From Ectobacillus panaciterrae DSM 19096 (lineage in GTDB: Bacteria; Bacillota; Bacilli; Bacillales; Bacillaceae_G): a stretch of DNA of 64,000 nucleotides. Both the position numbers and the translations under genes were made by a program. This document shows, in pieces, positions 10,452 to 17,182 of the stretch. The notes under the pieces were generated by a model that worked only from the letters and a program-made list of their open reading frames with translations, did not search any database and was not told where the DNA came from. The stretch is from assembly GCF_000430785.1 (NCBI RefSeq), contig NZ_KE387246.1, positions 111,421-175,420 of the forward strand, read 5' to 3'. The stretch's first letter is position 1; the number at the start of each line of letters is the position of its first letter.

Positions 10452-11102
10452 TCATCCAATTACAAACAAAAACACACATAAGAAATGAGCCAAGCTTCCA
10501 AGCAGGATGAATATATGAAAAATCTCATGGAAGCCCATATATTTGAATTCTAGAAATTTTGGCTTAACCCCGTAAATAACTCCGCCGATTGTATAGAAAA
10601 TTCCGCCAAGCATTAATAGGAACAGGCCTTTAGCGCTTAAAGCTGCAGCGAGCGGTGAAGCGGCAAAAACGATCATCCATCCCATCGCGATATACAGGGC
10701 TGTGGACAGCCATCTTGGGCAAGCGAACCAAACCATCTTGAAAATGATTCCGCATAAAGCTACAAAGACTACGGTCGAAAACAAGATCCATCCTGTCGTT
10801 CCGTTTAAGCTAATCAGGCAAAAAGGCGTATAGGAGCCCGCGATTAACACGAAAATCATGGAATGGTCCAAGCGTCTGAGAAATGCGATGACATGATCTT
10901 TAGCGATTACCATATGGTAGGTTGCGGAAGCAGAGTAGAGAAGGATCATGCTTACTCCAAAAATGATTACAGCTGTTATCGCAACTGCGGATGCTGTAGT
11001 AACGGAAGCTTTAATTACCATAGCGAGCAGGGCGACAAAGGATAAAATGGCGCCGGCTAAATGTGTAAGTCCGTTAATCGGTTCCCGAATATAATACTTC
11101 AT
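10452..11102 (-). CDS. Hemolysin III / PAQR family membrane protein
   Basis: A 216-residue protein with seven predicted hydrophobic segments. The N terminus (REPINGLTHLAGAILSFVALL) and the block SATYHMVIAKDHVIAFLRRLDHSMIFVLIAGSY carry the conserved Ser, His and Asp residues of the PAQR/HlyIII fold, and the C-terminal FHEIFHIFILLGSLAHF supplies the other histidines. Members are integral membrane proteins, thought to be metal-dependent hydrolases in some lineages. The B. subtilis relative is YplQ. It is transcribed divergently from the DUF1836 gene across a shared palindrome-containing region, which suggests control by that protein. Confidence 0.85.
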   Translation of the reverse strand: MKYYIREPINGLTHLAGAILSFVALLAMVIKASVTTASAVAITAVIIFGVSMILLYSASATYHMVIAKDHVIAFLRRLDHSMIFVLIAGSYTPFCLISLNGTTGWILFSTVVFVALCGIIFKMVWFACPRWLSTALYIAMGWMIVFAASPLAAALSAKGLFLLMLGGIFYTIGGVIYGVKPKFLEFKYMGFHEIFHIFILLGSLAHFLCVFLFVIG

Positions 11103-11122
11103 AAAAATCCCCCTTAACCATT

Positions 11123-11180
11123 ATATGTAGTTATTGATACTACATATAATATTATACGTATAATGATATGTAGTCAATAT
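11123..11180. promoter_or_regulatory. Divergent promoters with a 9-bp palindrome
   Basis: ATATGTAGT and ACTACATAT (11123-11147) are separated by 7 nt, and a third half-site ATATGTAGT recurs at 11166-11174. Between them lie TATAAT at 11145-11150 and 11159-11164 on the plus strand, and at 11151-11156 on the minus strand. The layout suits an operator over back-to-back promoters for the hemolysin-III and DUF1836 genes. Confidence 0.5.
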
Positions 11181-11242
11181 TTACTTAGGAATTTATCTAA
11201 GCTATAATAAATGCTATAAAATGAGGAAATAGGTGTTTTACT

Positions 11243-11827
11243 GTGGGAAAATTAGATGATATGCTCGAGCAGCTTAACGTGGAAAATAACATTAGGTTGG
11301 AAGATATCCCTAAAATAGACTTGTACATGGATCAGGTGATTCAGTTATTCGAAAGCAAATTTGGCAAATCGACAAGAAATGAAGATGAAAAGGTTTTAAC
11401 AAAAACGATGATTAACAACTATGCCAAAGGGAAGCTGCTTGTTCCCATTAAAAATAAAAAGTATTCGAAGGAGCATCTTATTTTAATCAGCTTCATTTAT
11501 CAGTTAAAAGGTGCATTATCTATAAATGATATAAAGACTGTATTGGACGGGATAAACGAAAAGATACTTGAAGGGAATTTCAATTTAGATGCTTTATATA
11601 ATAGCTACCTTAGTCTCTTCACTAAAAATGTAGAGAGCTTCAAAGAGGATATACAAGATCGGGCTAAAGGGGCAAATGAAGAAGCGGTGAAGATGGAAGA
11701 TGAAAATGCGGAATATCTAGAGAAAGTTTTATTGATTGCCTCGCTTGTCAACATTAGCAATTTATATAGAAAAGCGGCAGAAAAGCTTGTGGATGAAATT
11801 GCTGAAGCAAAGAAAAGCAAGCAATAA
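11243..11827 (+). CDS. DUF1836 family protein, putative MerR-like DNA-binding regulator
   Basis: A 194-residue cytoplasmic protein. The central region, LTKTMINNYAKGKLLVPIKN followed by YSKEHLILISFIYQLKGALS, resembles the winged-helix DNA-binding domain of MerR-like proteins and fits DUF1836. The C-terminal part is rich in charged helices, with a long Glu/Lys helix from about residue 130. The start is GTG behind AGGAAATAGG. Its divergent neighbour encodes a hemolysin-III protein, and a palindrome lies between them, so it probably regulates that gene and itself. The ligand and targets are unknown. Confidence 0.7.
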   Translation: MGKLDDMLEQLNVENNIRLEDIPKIDLYMDQVIQLFESKFGKSTRNEDEKVLTKTMINNYAKGKLLVPIKNKKYSKEHLILISFIYQLKGALSINDIKTVLDGINEKILEGNFNLDALYNSYLSLFTKNVESFKEDIQDRAKGANEEAVKMEDENAEYLEKVLLIASLVNISNLYRKAAEKLVDEIAEAKKSKQ

Positions 11828-11828
11828 G

Positions 11829-11859
11829 AAAAGCGCCTCACACGTGAGGCGCTTTTTTT
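11829..11859. terminator. Bidirectional terminator between the DUF1836 gene and yitK
   Basis: AAGCGCCTCAC / GTGAGGCGCTT stem with a 7-T tail on the plus strand. The A-rich left flank also supplies a T-run for the convergent minus-strand gene. Confidence 0.85.
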
Positions 11860-11860
11860 G

Positions 11861-12352
11861 TTAACGATAGTTAATAAATTGCACATCAACTGATAAATCA
11901 GCTTGGCGAACTGCTGCAATGACCGCTTGCAGATCATCACGGTTTTTGCCGGTTACACGAACTTGGTCGTCCTGTACTTGGCTTTTTACTTTAAGCTTTA
12001 AATCTTTGATGATGTTATTGATTTTCTTGGCGTTATCTCTATCAATGCCTTGCTTCAACGATGCGCGCTGGCGCACTGTTCCGCCTGAGGCATTTTCAAT
12101 TTTGCCGTAGTCCATATTTTTAATAGGGATGCCGCGCTTCACGAGCTTGCTGATCAGCACATCCTTTAATTGACCAAGCTTATATTCATCATCAGAAACG
12201 AGAATAAGCTCTTCTTTTTCAAGGGAAATATTGCTTTTGCTTCCCTTAAAATCGTAGCGGGTTTGAATTTCCTTCAAGGCAAGACTTACCGCGTTTGTAA
12301 CCTCTGGCATTTCTACTTTGGATACAATATCAAATGAACTTTCTTTTGACAT
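11861..12352 (-). CDS. yitK: YajQ family nucleotide-binding protein
   Basis: A 163-residue protein of the YajQ (UPF0234) family. It contains the start block [28 protein letters not shown] near residue 35, and the [20 protein letters not shown] segment. Some YajQ proteins outside Bacillus bind cyclic di-GMP; that role is not shown for Bacillus. The start chosen gives MSKESSFD, with GGAGGTG 5 nt upstream; an upstream Met in frame lacks a ribosome binding site. Length and the divergent yitL neighbour match B. subtilis. Confidence 0.9.
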   Translation of the reverse strand: MSKESSFDIVSKVEMPEVTNAVSLALKEIQTRYDFKGSKSNISLEKEELILVSDDEYKLGQLKDVLISKLVKRGIPIKNMDYGKIENASGGTVRQRASLKQGIDRDNAKKINNIIKDLKLKVKSQVQDDQVRVTGKNRDDLQAVIAAVRQADLSVDVQFINYR

Positions 12353-12492
12353 AAGGACACCTCCATCAAACTTGTCTATCTTCATTATAAGGAAATTTGG
12401 TAAAATGGACAAATGCAGGAAAAAACATGTTATAATGATTCGTTGTTTGGCACACTAGGAAGAGGATATTTAATTAAGAAAGGGATGTAGCT

Positions 12493-13347
12493 ATGATACT
12501 GCAACCAGGAAGTATTCAAATGGTGACCGTGCTCCGCGAAACGGAAATCGGCTATATGGTAGGATACGGCACAGAAGAAGTGTTTTTACATAGAAACGAA
12601 GTGGCAGGCGAAATCGAAGAAGGAGATTCAATCGATGTGTTCTTGTATTACGATCATCAAGGACGTCTTACATCTACGATGAAAACGCCGCTTATCACGA
12701 CAGAGGATTATAACTGGGCAAAGGTTGTAAAAGTTATGCCTCGTTCAGGCGTATTTGTCGACATCGGCGTCTCAAAGGATATTTTGATGCCGCACGACGA
12801 ACTGCCAGGATATAGAGGCGTATGGCCGAATGAAGGAGATGAGCTGTACTGCCGCTTAAAGGCGACAGGCAGAGGGAATTTAATAGCGATTCGAGCTGCG
12901 GATGAAGAGATTGAGGAATTGGCTGTGGCTGCAACTGAATCGATGCATAATAAAAATATAAGCGGCCGTATTTATAAAACGATGCACGAGGGCTCTGCCA
13001 TTTTCACGGACGAGCATTTTATCGGCTTTATTCATCATACAGAGCGCAAAGCAGAGCCGTGCATGGGCGAGCGTGTATCAGGCCGCATTATTAATGTAAA
13101 GGAAGACGGGACTATCAACGTTTCGCTTCTGCCTCGTAAACAAGAAGGAATGGACGAGGATTCGCAGACGATTTACAGCTATATGGAAGATCGCGGCGGA
13201 GCGATGCCTTATTGGGATAAAAGTTTTCCAGAGGATATCCAAGAGCGCTTCAATATGAGCAAAGCAGCGTTCAAGCGCGCTCTCGGCAAGCTTATGAAAG
13301 ATGGGAAAGTATACCAAGAAGAGGGCTGGACGTACTTTAAAAGATAA
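12493..13347 (+). CDS. yitL: CvfB/YitL-type S1 RNA-binding protein
   Basis: A 284-residue RNA-binding protein with S1-like modules followed by a C-terminal winged helix. The S1 signature is visible in AKVVKVMPRSGVFVDIGVSK (from about residue 76) and a further copy near GRIINVKEDGTINVSLLPRK. The C terminus (MSKAAFKRALGKLMKDGKVY) is the winged-helix end. The Staphylococcus aureus orthologue CvfB influences virulence and RNA stability; in Bacillus the role is poorly defined. An AAGAAAGGGATG site precedes the ATG. It is divergent from yitK, as in B. subtilis. Confidence 0.88.
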   Translation: MILQPGSIQMVTVLRETEIGYMVGYGTEEVFLHRNEVAGEIEEGDSIDVFLYYDHQGRLTSTMKTPLITTEDYNWAKVVKVMPRSGVFVDIGVSKDILMPHDELPGYRGVWPNEGDELYCRLKATGRGNLIAIRAADEEIEELAVAATESMHNKNISGRIYKTMHEGSAIFTDEHFIGFIHHTERKAEPCMGERVSGRIINVKEDGTINVSLLPRKQEGMDEDSQTIYSYMEDRGGAMPYWDKSFPEDIQERFNMSKAAFKRALGKLMKDGKVYQEEGWTYFKR

Positions 13348-13348
13348 G

Positions 13349-13376
13349 AAAAACCCTGCTGATGCAGGGTTTTTTC
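13349..13376 (+). terminator. Terminator of yitL
   Basis: AAAACCCTGC / GCAGGGTTTT stem with a TGAT loop and six T, directly after the stop codon. Confidence 0.85.
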
Positions 13377-13479
13377 TTGCGTGATAAACAATGTGGCATC
13401 CGAGGATGTATAGCTGTATTTTGGATGGTTGCGCTTGCGATGTTTTCGGCTCCTTCTTTTAAACATCAGGCGTGCAGTA

Positions 13480-13593
13480 TATGACATATAAAAGAATAAA
13501 CCTGTGTGTTCAGCAAAAAACATAGGAGAGGGCATCGTGAAGGCTTTGACCGCAGCTAAACTTGGCAGGCACACTATGCCATCTAAAAAGAAA
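13480..13593 (+). repeat. Dispersed repeat R2, degenerate copy 2
   Basis: The right half is clear: GAAGGCTTTGACCGC, CTTGGCAGGCACACTATGCC and ATCTAAAAAGAA match the R2 consensus end. The left half is eroded. With 13380-13480 it makes up a gene-free stretch; I see no ORF or promoter there. Confidence 0.6.
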
Positions 13594-13617
13594 TGAGCAC
13601 GGGCTTCTCCCGTGCTA
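13594..13617 (-). terminator. Terminator of the DUF3941 gene
   Basis: AGCACGGG / CCCGTGCT stem with a 5-nt loop. On the minus strand a T-rich tract follows. It lies 9 nt past the stop of the small gene at 13626. Confidence 0.7.
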
Positions 13618-13625
13618 AGTCCTTC

Positions 13626-13757
13626 TTATAAATGATCTGTTTTCTCAGAATAAGAATTCTTGCCGCGGCGGGCATTCTCAGCTGCTTTCATATTTTTTTG
13701 ATGCCTTTTTGCGTTATTATCTTTTGCTTTTTTATCGTTGTCGCTTGTCTTTGCCAT
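13626..13757 (-). CDS. DUF3941-like small protein
   Basis: A 43-residue, very hydrophilic protein: MAKTSDNDKKAKDNNAKRHQ at the start and a KNSYSEKTDHL end. The composition (Lys, Asn, Asp) and layout fit the short DUF3941 proteins of Bacillus; no function is known to me. An excellent site (AAGGAGG, 7 nt before ATG) and a downstream terminator support it as a real gene. A long reading frame on the opposite strand overlaps it but is only an upstream extension of yitT. Confidence 0.75.
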   Translation of the reverse strand: MAKTSDNDKKAKDNNAKRHQKNMKAAENARRGKNSYSEKTDHL

Positions 13758-13850
13758 ACTTATACCTCCTTGTACGGTTCTGTGTTTAGCTTCCCCGTTT
13801 CCGTACAGACTATGTATAAGAAGAGGCGGCAGTGGGAGGAGGACGTAAGT

Positions 13851-14708
13851 TTGGATGTTAAATTGAACTATGCAGAGCTTGCGAAGAAGCTGTTTATTGT
13901 GCTGCTTGGAGGCGTGTTGAATGCCGTTGCCATGAATTTGTTTTTAATTCCGGCCAACGTATATGCAAGCGGCTTTGCCGGCTTGGCGCAGCTTTTGTCA
14001 CGCGTGCTCGGCGATTTTACGGCGATCAGCATTTCAACTGGTATATTGTACATTATATTTAATATTCCTGTTGTTATTTTAGCGTGGATAAAGGTCGGAA
14101 AATCGTTCACGCTGTTCAGCTTTATCAGCATCGCTTTTACCACGCTGTTTCTGGAAATCATACCTATTAAGACCGTATCGACCGATATTATTTTAAATGC
14201 AGTGTTTGGCGGGGTAATTGCAGCCATCGGAGTTGGTTTAACGCTGAAATGGGGCGCTTCAACAGGCGGATTGGATATTGTGGCAATGATTTTGTCGCGT
14301 ATTAAGGATAAACCGCTTGGTACATATTTCTTTATATTCAATGCTTTTATCATTCTGACAGCAGGTTATTTATACGGATGGGAGAAGGCATTGTACACGC
14401 TTGTATCATTATATGCATCCACGCGTGTCATCGACACGATTCATACACGCCATGTGAAACTCACTGCGTTCATCGTCACAAAAAAAGGCGTCGAATTGCG
14501 AAAAGCCGTTCATTCGCATCTTGTAAGGGGCATTACTACATTGCCTGCGACAGGTGCGTTTACGAATAAAAACAAAGAAATGCTGATGATTGTTATCACC
14601 CGTTATGAATTGTATGATTTGCAGCGAATTATTCATGAAGTAGATCCGAACGCGTTTACGAATGTTGTACATACAGAAAGTGTGCTTGGTTTGTTCCGAA
14701 AAGATTAA
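13851..14708 (+). CDS. yitT: YitT family membrane protein (DUF161 / DUF2179)
   Basis: A 285-residue membrane protein. About five hydrophobic segments fill residues 15-180 (KKLFIVLLGGVLNAVAMNLF is the first), with the family block GWGASTGG seen as KWGASTGGLDIVAMILSR. A C-terminal cytosolic DUF2179 domain follows (AFIVTKKGVELRKAVHSHL). The start is TTG, chosen because GGGAGGAGG lies 8 nt upstream; a longer open frame to 13632 overlaps the DUF3941 gene and lacks a site. The substrate is unknown. Length and linkage to yitU match B. subtilis. Confidence 0.87.
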   Translation: MDVKLNYAELAKKLFIVLLGGVLNAVAMNLFLIPANVYASGFAGLAQLLSRVLGDFTAISISTGILYIIFNIPVVILAWIKVGKSFTLFSFISIAFTTLFLEIIPIKTVSTDIILNAVFGGVIAAIGVGLTLKWGASTGGLDIVAMILSRIKDKPLGTYFFIFNAFIILTAGYLYGWEKALYTLVSLYASTRVIDTIHTRHVKLTAFIVTKKGVELRKAVHSHLVRGITTLPATGAFTNKNKEMLMIVITRYELYDLQRIIHEVDPNAFTNVVHTESVLGLFRKD

Positions 14709-14738
14709 AACGAGAACCTGAAAGGGTTCTCGTTTTTT
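14708..14738. terminator. Bidirectional terminator between yitT and the DUF3813 gene
   Basis: AACGAGAACC / GGTTCTCGTT stem, 5-nt loop, with a T-run on each strand. It separates two convergent genes. Confidence 0.85.
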
Positions 14739-14739
14739 C

Positions 14740-14937
14740 TTATTCTATGGTTGAAATACTCTGCAGCTCCTGCTGCATTTCACGCAATTGTGTCTTCTCG
14801 GCAGTGGAAGAGTTTGCGTATGCAGAAGAAAGAGCGTTTTTCGCCTTTTCTGTCAAGCTTTTCTGCTCGGCACTGTCAGAGCATTGCACTGCTTGTGTCA
14901 CTGCATCTCTTGCTTGTTGAAATAGCATGTTGCCCAT
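14740..14937 (-). CDS. DUF3813 family small protein
   Basis: A 65-residue helical protein beginning MGNMLFQQARDAVTQAVQ, the DUF3813 signature, and continuing with Ala/Ser/Gln-rich helices. No function is known. Its ATG overlaps the stop of the upstream 48-codon gene (TAATG), with a GGAGG site inside that gene, so the two are probably translationally coupled. Confidence 0.8.
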   Translation of the reverse strand: MGNMLFQQARDAVTQAVQCSDSAEQKSLTEKAKNALSSAYANSSTAEKTQLREMQQELQSISTIE

Positions 14938-15083
14938 TAAATACCTCCAAGAGAAGAGTCATCTCGTTCTTTTTGAGCCTCTGCTGCTGCCAGCGTCAGC
15001 CGGTAAGGGAATTGTTGATCATGCTTCGTCACAGAATCGGAACCTTGCTGTACAAAACGTTTCGATTTGTTCTTCTTACCCAT
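14937..15083 (-). CDS. Small basic protein of unknown function
   Basis: A 48-residue protein (MGKKNKSKRFVQQGSDSVTK at the N terminus; YRLTLAAAEAQKERDD near the C terminus). It starts with tandem ATG codons behind AAAGGGGGA and ends in a TAATG overlap with the DUF3813 gene. The conserved-looking operon layout argues for a real gene. I do not recognise a family. An open frame on the opposite strand covers it but has no ribosome binding site. Confidence 0.7.
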   Translation of the reverse strand: MGKKNKSKRFVQQGSDSVTKHDQQFPYRLTLAAAEAQKERDDSSLGGI

Positions 15084-15179
15084 CATGTATTCCCCCTTTT
15101 TTATAAGGAAAGCTGAAGCGACACGTTGTTGTGTCTTCTATAGTATGTGCCGCTAAAAAGGGAGTATAAGTGGAAAGCA

Positions 15180-15989
15180 TTACAAGCCAAGTAATTCCTC
15201 TAAATAAATCGCAATCCCATCTTCTTCATTGGAAAGAGTCACGTCGTTCGCAAGAGACTTCAGCTGGTCGATCGCGTTGCCCATTGCAACACCGCGTCCC
15301 GCAAATTCAATCATTTCAAAATCATTATCCTCATCGCCGAACGCAATTACGCGTTCCTTGGGAATGCCATAATAGTCAGTCAGCTTTTGTAAGCCAATAG
15401 CCTTATTCATGCCGCTTTTTACAATTTCAATAATATGCCACGGAGCAGCCCAGCGGCGGTGATCGATTACTTCTGCGTGTACATCTGTCAGATGCCGGCG
15501 AATTGCTTCTACCTCATGTTCATTTGTATCAATGAGCAAGCATGTCGGGCTGTCCTCTAGAATATGCAATAAATCTCCTGTATACACTTTAGGAGAACCG
15601 AACTGGAAGATATGCTTCATGCCCTCGTCAATCTGCCGCACATATACGTCATCAATCACTTCCGCGTATACATTTTTCACACCGAACCCGGCGCATGCTT
15701 CTACAATTGCTTTTGCTGTTTTTAATTCTAAAGGAGTATGATATGTTCCCCAAGAAGAGTCTAACGGATGATGAACGTATGCGCCGTTGAAATTGACTAT
15801 CGGTGTATCGAGCTGCAGCTCTTGGTAATATACGTTGCTTGCCCGATATGGACGCCCCGTTGAAATTGCAACAAGGTGTCCTTGCGCCCGCGCTTTTTGC
15901 AGGGCAGCTTTTGTTCGAGCGGAAATCGTCTTATTGTCCTTTAATAACGTGCCGTCTAAATCTACCGCAATTAAATGTTGGTTTCGCAT
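15180..15989 (-). CDS. yitU: Cof-type HAD-IIB phosphatase YitU
   Basis: A 269-residue cytoplasmic HAD phosphatase. Motif I is LIAVDLDGTLL (catalytic Asp pair), motif II is AISTGRP, the type IIB cap lies at about residues 85-190, and motifs III/IV are KAIGLQKL and VIAFGDEDNDFEMI. In B. subtilis YitU can dephosphorylate the riboflavin intermediate 5-amino-6-(phosphoribitylamino)uracil; that substrate is taken from the orthologue. The gene follows the yitT block in the B. subtilis order. Confidence 0.88.
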   Translation of the reverse strand: MRNQHLIAVDLDGTLLKDNKTISARTKAALQKARAQGHLVAISTGRPYRASNVYYQELQLDTPIVNFNGAYVHHPLDSSWGTYHTPLELKTAKAIVEACAGFGVKNVYAEVIDDVYVRQIDEGMKHIFQFGSPKVYTGDLLHILEDSPTCLLIDTNEHEVEAIRRHLTDVHAEVIDHRRWAAPWHIIEIVKSGMNKAIGLQKLTDYYGIPKERVIAFGDEDNDFEMIEFAGRGVAMGNAIDQLKSLANDVTLSNEEDGIAIYLEELLGL

Positions 15990-16083
15990 AGTTTCACCTT
16001 TTGTTTGAAATATTTTTACAATTTCATCTTACGCCTTTTATGCTTTTGCTGTCTACCCGTTGCGGAAAAAGAAGGGGAACGTT

Positions 16084-16402
16084 TTGAAGAACAAAGTCCT
16101 TTTAGTGTCTTCGAGTACGCGCGTACGAGGGAACGATGAATTGGGAGAAACGATTCTTGAGACGTTTTTTACGCTGTTAAAGCAAAGGGAGCAGGTGCCG
16201 TATGCAAGTTTCTGCATGAACAGCGGGATGCTCACGATGGCCGAGTCATCTCTTGCTTCCGTTCATCTCCAAGGGCTTGAGCAACGCGGTACGCATGTCA
16301 TTGCCTGCAGACCATTACGATGCAACAGAACAGTTTACAATCGGCAGCATGAACAATCTTATTGAGCTCGCCGCAGCATATGAAGCGCTCACAATTTCCT
16401 AA
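16084..16402 (+). pseudogene. Frameshifted DsrE/YedF-family protein gene
   Basis: From the TTG at 16084 (AAGGGG site upstream) the frame reads KNKVLLVSSSTRVRGNDELG, then CMNSGMLTMAESSLASVHLQ and LEQRGTHVIAC, the layout of the DsrE-like domain of YedF-type proteins. After about 16307 that frame gives unrelated sequence, while the next frame continues with DHYDATEQFTIGSMNNLIEL to a stop at 16402. The break falls at the conserved Cys region. This looks like a single small indel; a sequencing error cannot be excluded. Confidence 0.6.
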
Positions 16403-16473
16403 ACATAACAGCTTTTGAACAAGAAAAGCGGGACACACTAAGCGTATAATACTTCTTGGAAGGAGAGACGCAC

Positions 16474-16656
16474 ATGGGTCAAAGTCATCGATTCCGCCCA
16501 GGGCAAAAAGCGCCGAACGATGGAACATACGTGGAAATCGGCGAAACCGGCAGCATGGTAAAGAAACCGAAAATGATCAAGCTAAATACGGGCGATGTGT
16601 TTCCGGACACGTCCAATCATAATCGTCAATGGACATATAAGAGCAAATTCAAATAA
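16474..16656 (+). CDS. yjzC: YjzC family small protein
   Basis: A 60-residue hydrophilic protein beginning MGQSHRFRPGQKAPNDGTYV and ending in a WTYKSKF motif, as in B. subtilis YjzC. GGAAGGAGAG lies 7 nt before the ATG; a longer frame starting at 16456 would include that site. Function unknown. Its terminator has been split by a MITE-like insertion. Confidence 0.85.
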   Translation: MGQSHRFRPGQKAPNDGTYVEIGETGSMVKKPKMIKLNTGDVFPDTSNHNRQWTYKSKFK

Positions 16657-16834
16657 AAAAACGTCTCCTTAGGGGGAGGCTGCTGAAAAAGTATCTGCTT
16701 TGAGTAAAGAATGGGGATTTTCATCAACATACAGAAAATGAAAAGAAGTTAACCATCTATATATAATAGGTGATTAGCTTCTTTTTCTCTTTAAACAGAC
16801 TTTTTCAGCGTCTTCTCTTAGGAGACGTTTTTGT
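16657..16834 (+). terminator. yjzC terminator split by an insertion
   Basis: The arms AAAACGTCTCCTTA (16658-16671) and TTAGGAGACGTTTTT (16818-16832) are exact complements with a T-run, but they are 146 nt apart. Without the intervening element they would form a normal terminator. Confidence 0.6.
16672..16817 (+). mobile_element. MITE-like element inside the yjzC terminator
   Basis: About 145 bp bounded by imperfect terminal inverted repeats (GGCTGCTGAAAAAGT on the left, ACTTTTTCAGCGTCT on the right). It sits in the loop of a terminator, flanked by possible CTTAG duplications. It contains no ORF but has an internal AGAAGTTAA / TTAGCTTCT inverted repeat. The ends resemble those of some IS1182-type elements from memory; parentage needs a search. 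Confidence 0.6.
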
Positions 16835-16835
16835 A

Positions 16836-16980
16836 TATGAGTGAATGATAATTTCGACATGTCCGTGTGCTATGTGCAGCCAAAAGGGAGTATTGCATGC
16901 TTCTTCGCTCTGGTTTACACCCTTGCATGAACCACTACAAAGGTTTGAGCGCTTCTGCACGTCGGCGGCTACGCTTTTCG
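16836..16980 (+). repeat. Dispersed repeat R3, copy 2
   Basis: Reverse-complement partner of 2150-2295, with blocks AGTGAATGATAATTTCGACA and CATGAACCACTACAAAGGTT. It is followed at once by an R1 copy, as at the first locus. Confidence 0.75.
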
Positions 16981-16984
16981 TTGG

Positions 16985-17104
16985 TGTCTAGCTCCACCGG
17001 CTAGGTGCTGCCACCTAAGAACCTCCGCCGCAAAAAAGCAAAAAGCGCTTTTTAGGGCGGAGAACCTTAGGTTCTGCACCAGGGCAAGCCGGCTGCGCTT
17101 TTCG
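16985..17104 (+). repeat. Dispersed repeat R1, full copy
   Basis: Starts GTCTAGCTCCACCGGCTAGG and ends GCTGCGCTTTTCG. Inside, AAGAACCTCCGCC and GGCGGAGAACCTT pair around an AAAAAGCGCTTTTT hairpin. It ends 1-2 nt before the clpB -35 box. Confidence 0.8.
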
Positions 17105-17105
17105 T

Positions 17106-17133
17106 TTGTAAAATAACAAATTTTGTATATAAT
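17106..17133 (+). promoter_or_regulatory. SigA promoter of clpB
   Basis: TTGTAA and TATAAT with a 16-nt spacer, 50 nt upstream of the clpB start and immediately upstream of the CtsR operator. Confidence 0.7.
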
Positions 17134-17142
17134 ATAACTAAA

Positions 17143-17159
17143 GGTCAAAAAAAGTCAAA
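17143..17159 (+). promoter_or_regulatory. CtsR operator
   Basis: GGTCAAA-AAA-AGTCAAA is an exact match to the CtsR heptad direct repeat (RGTCAAA-N3-RGTCAAA). It covers the transcription start region of clpB, so class III heat-shock repression by CtsR is expected. Confidence 0.9.
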
Positions 17160-17182
17160 GTTAGTGAAGGAAGGGAAAAAAG

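Noticed and set aside
13632..13850. N-terminal extension of YitT
   Set aside because: It overlaps the DUF3941 gene on the other strand and the TTG at 13851 has a far better ribosome binding site.
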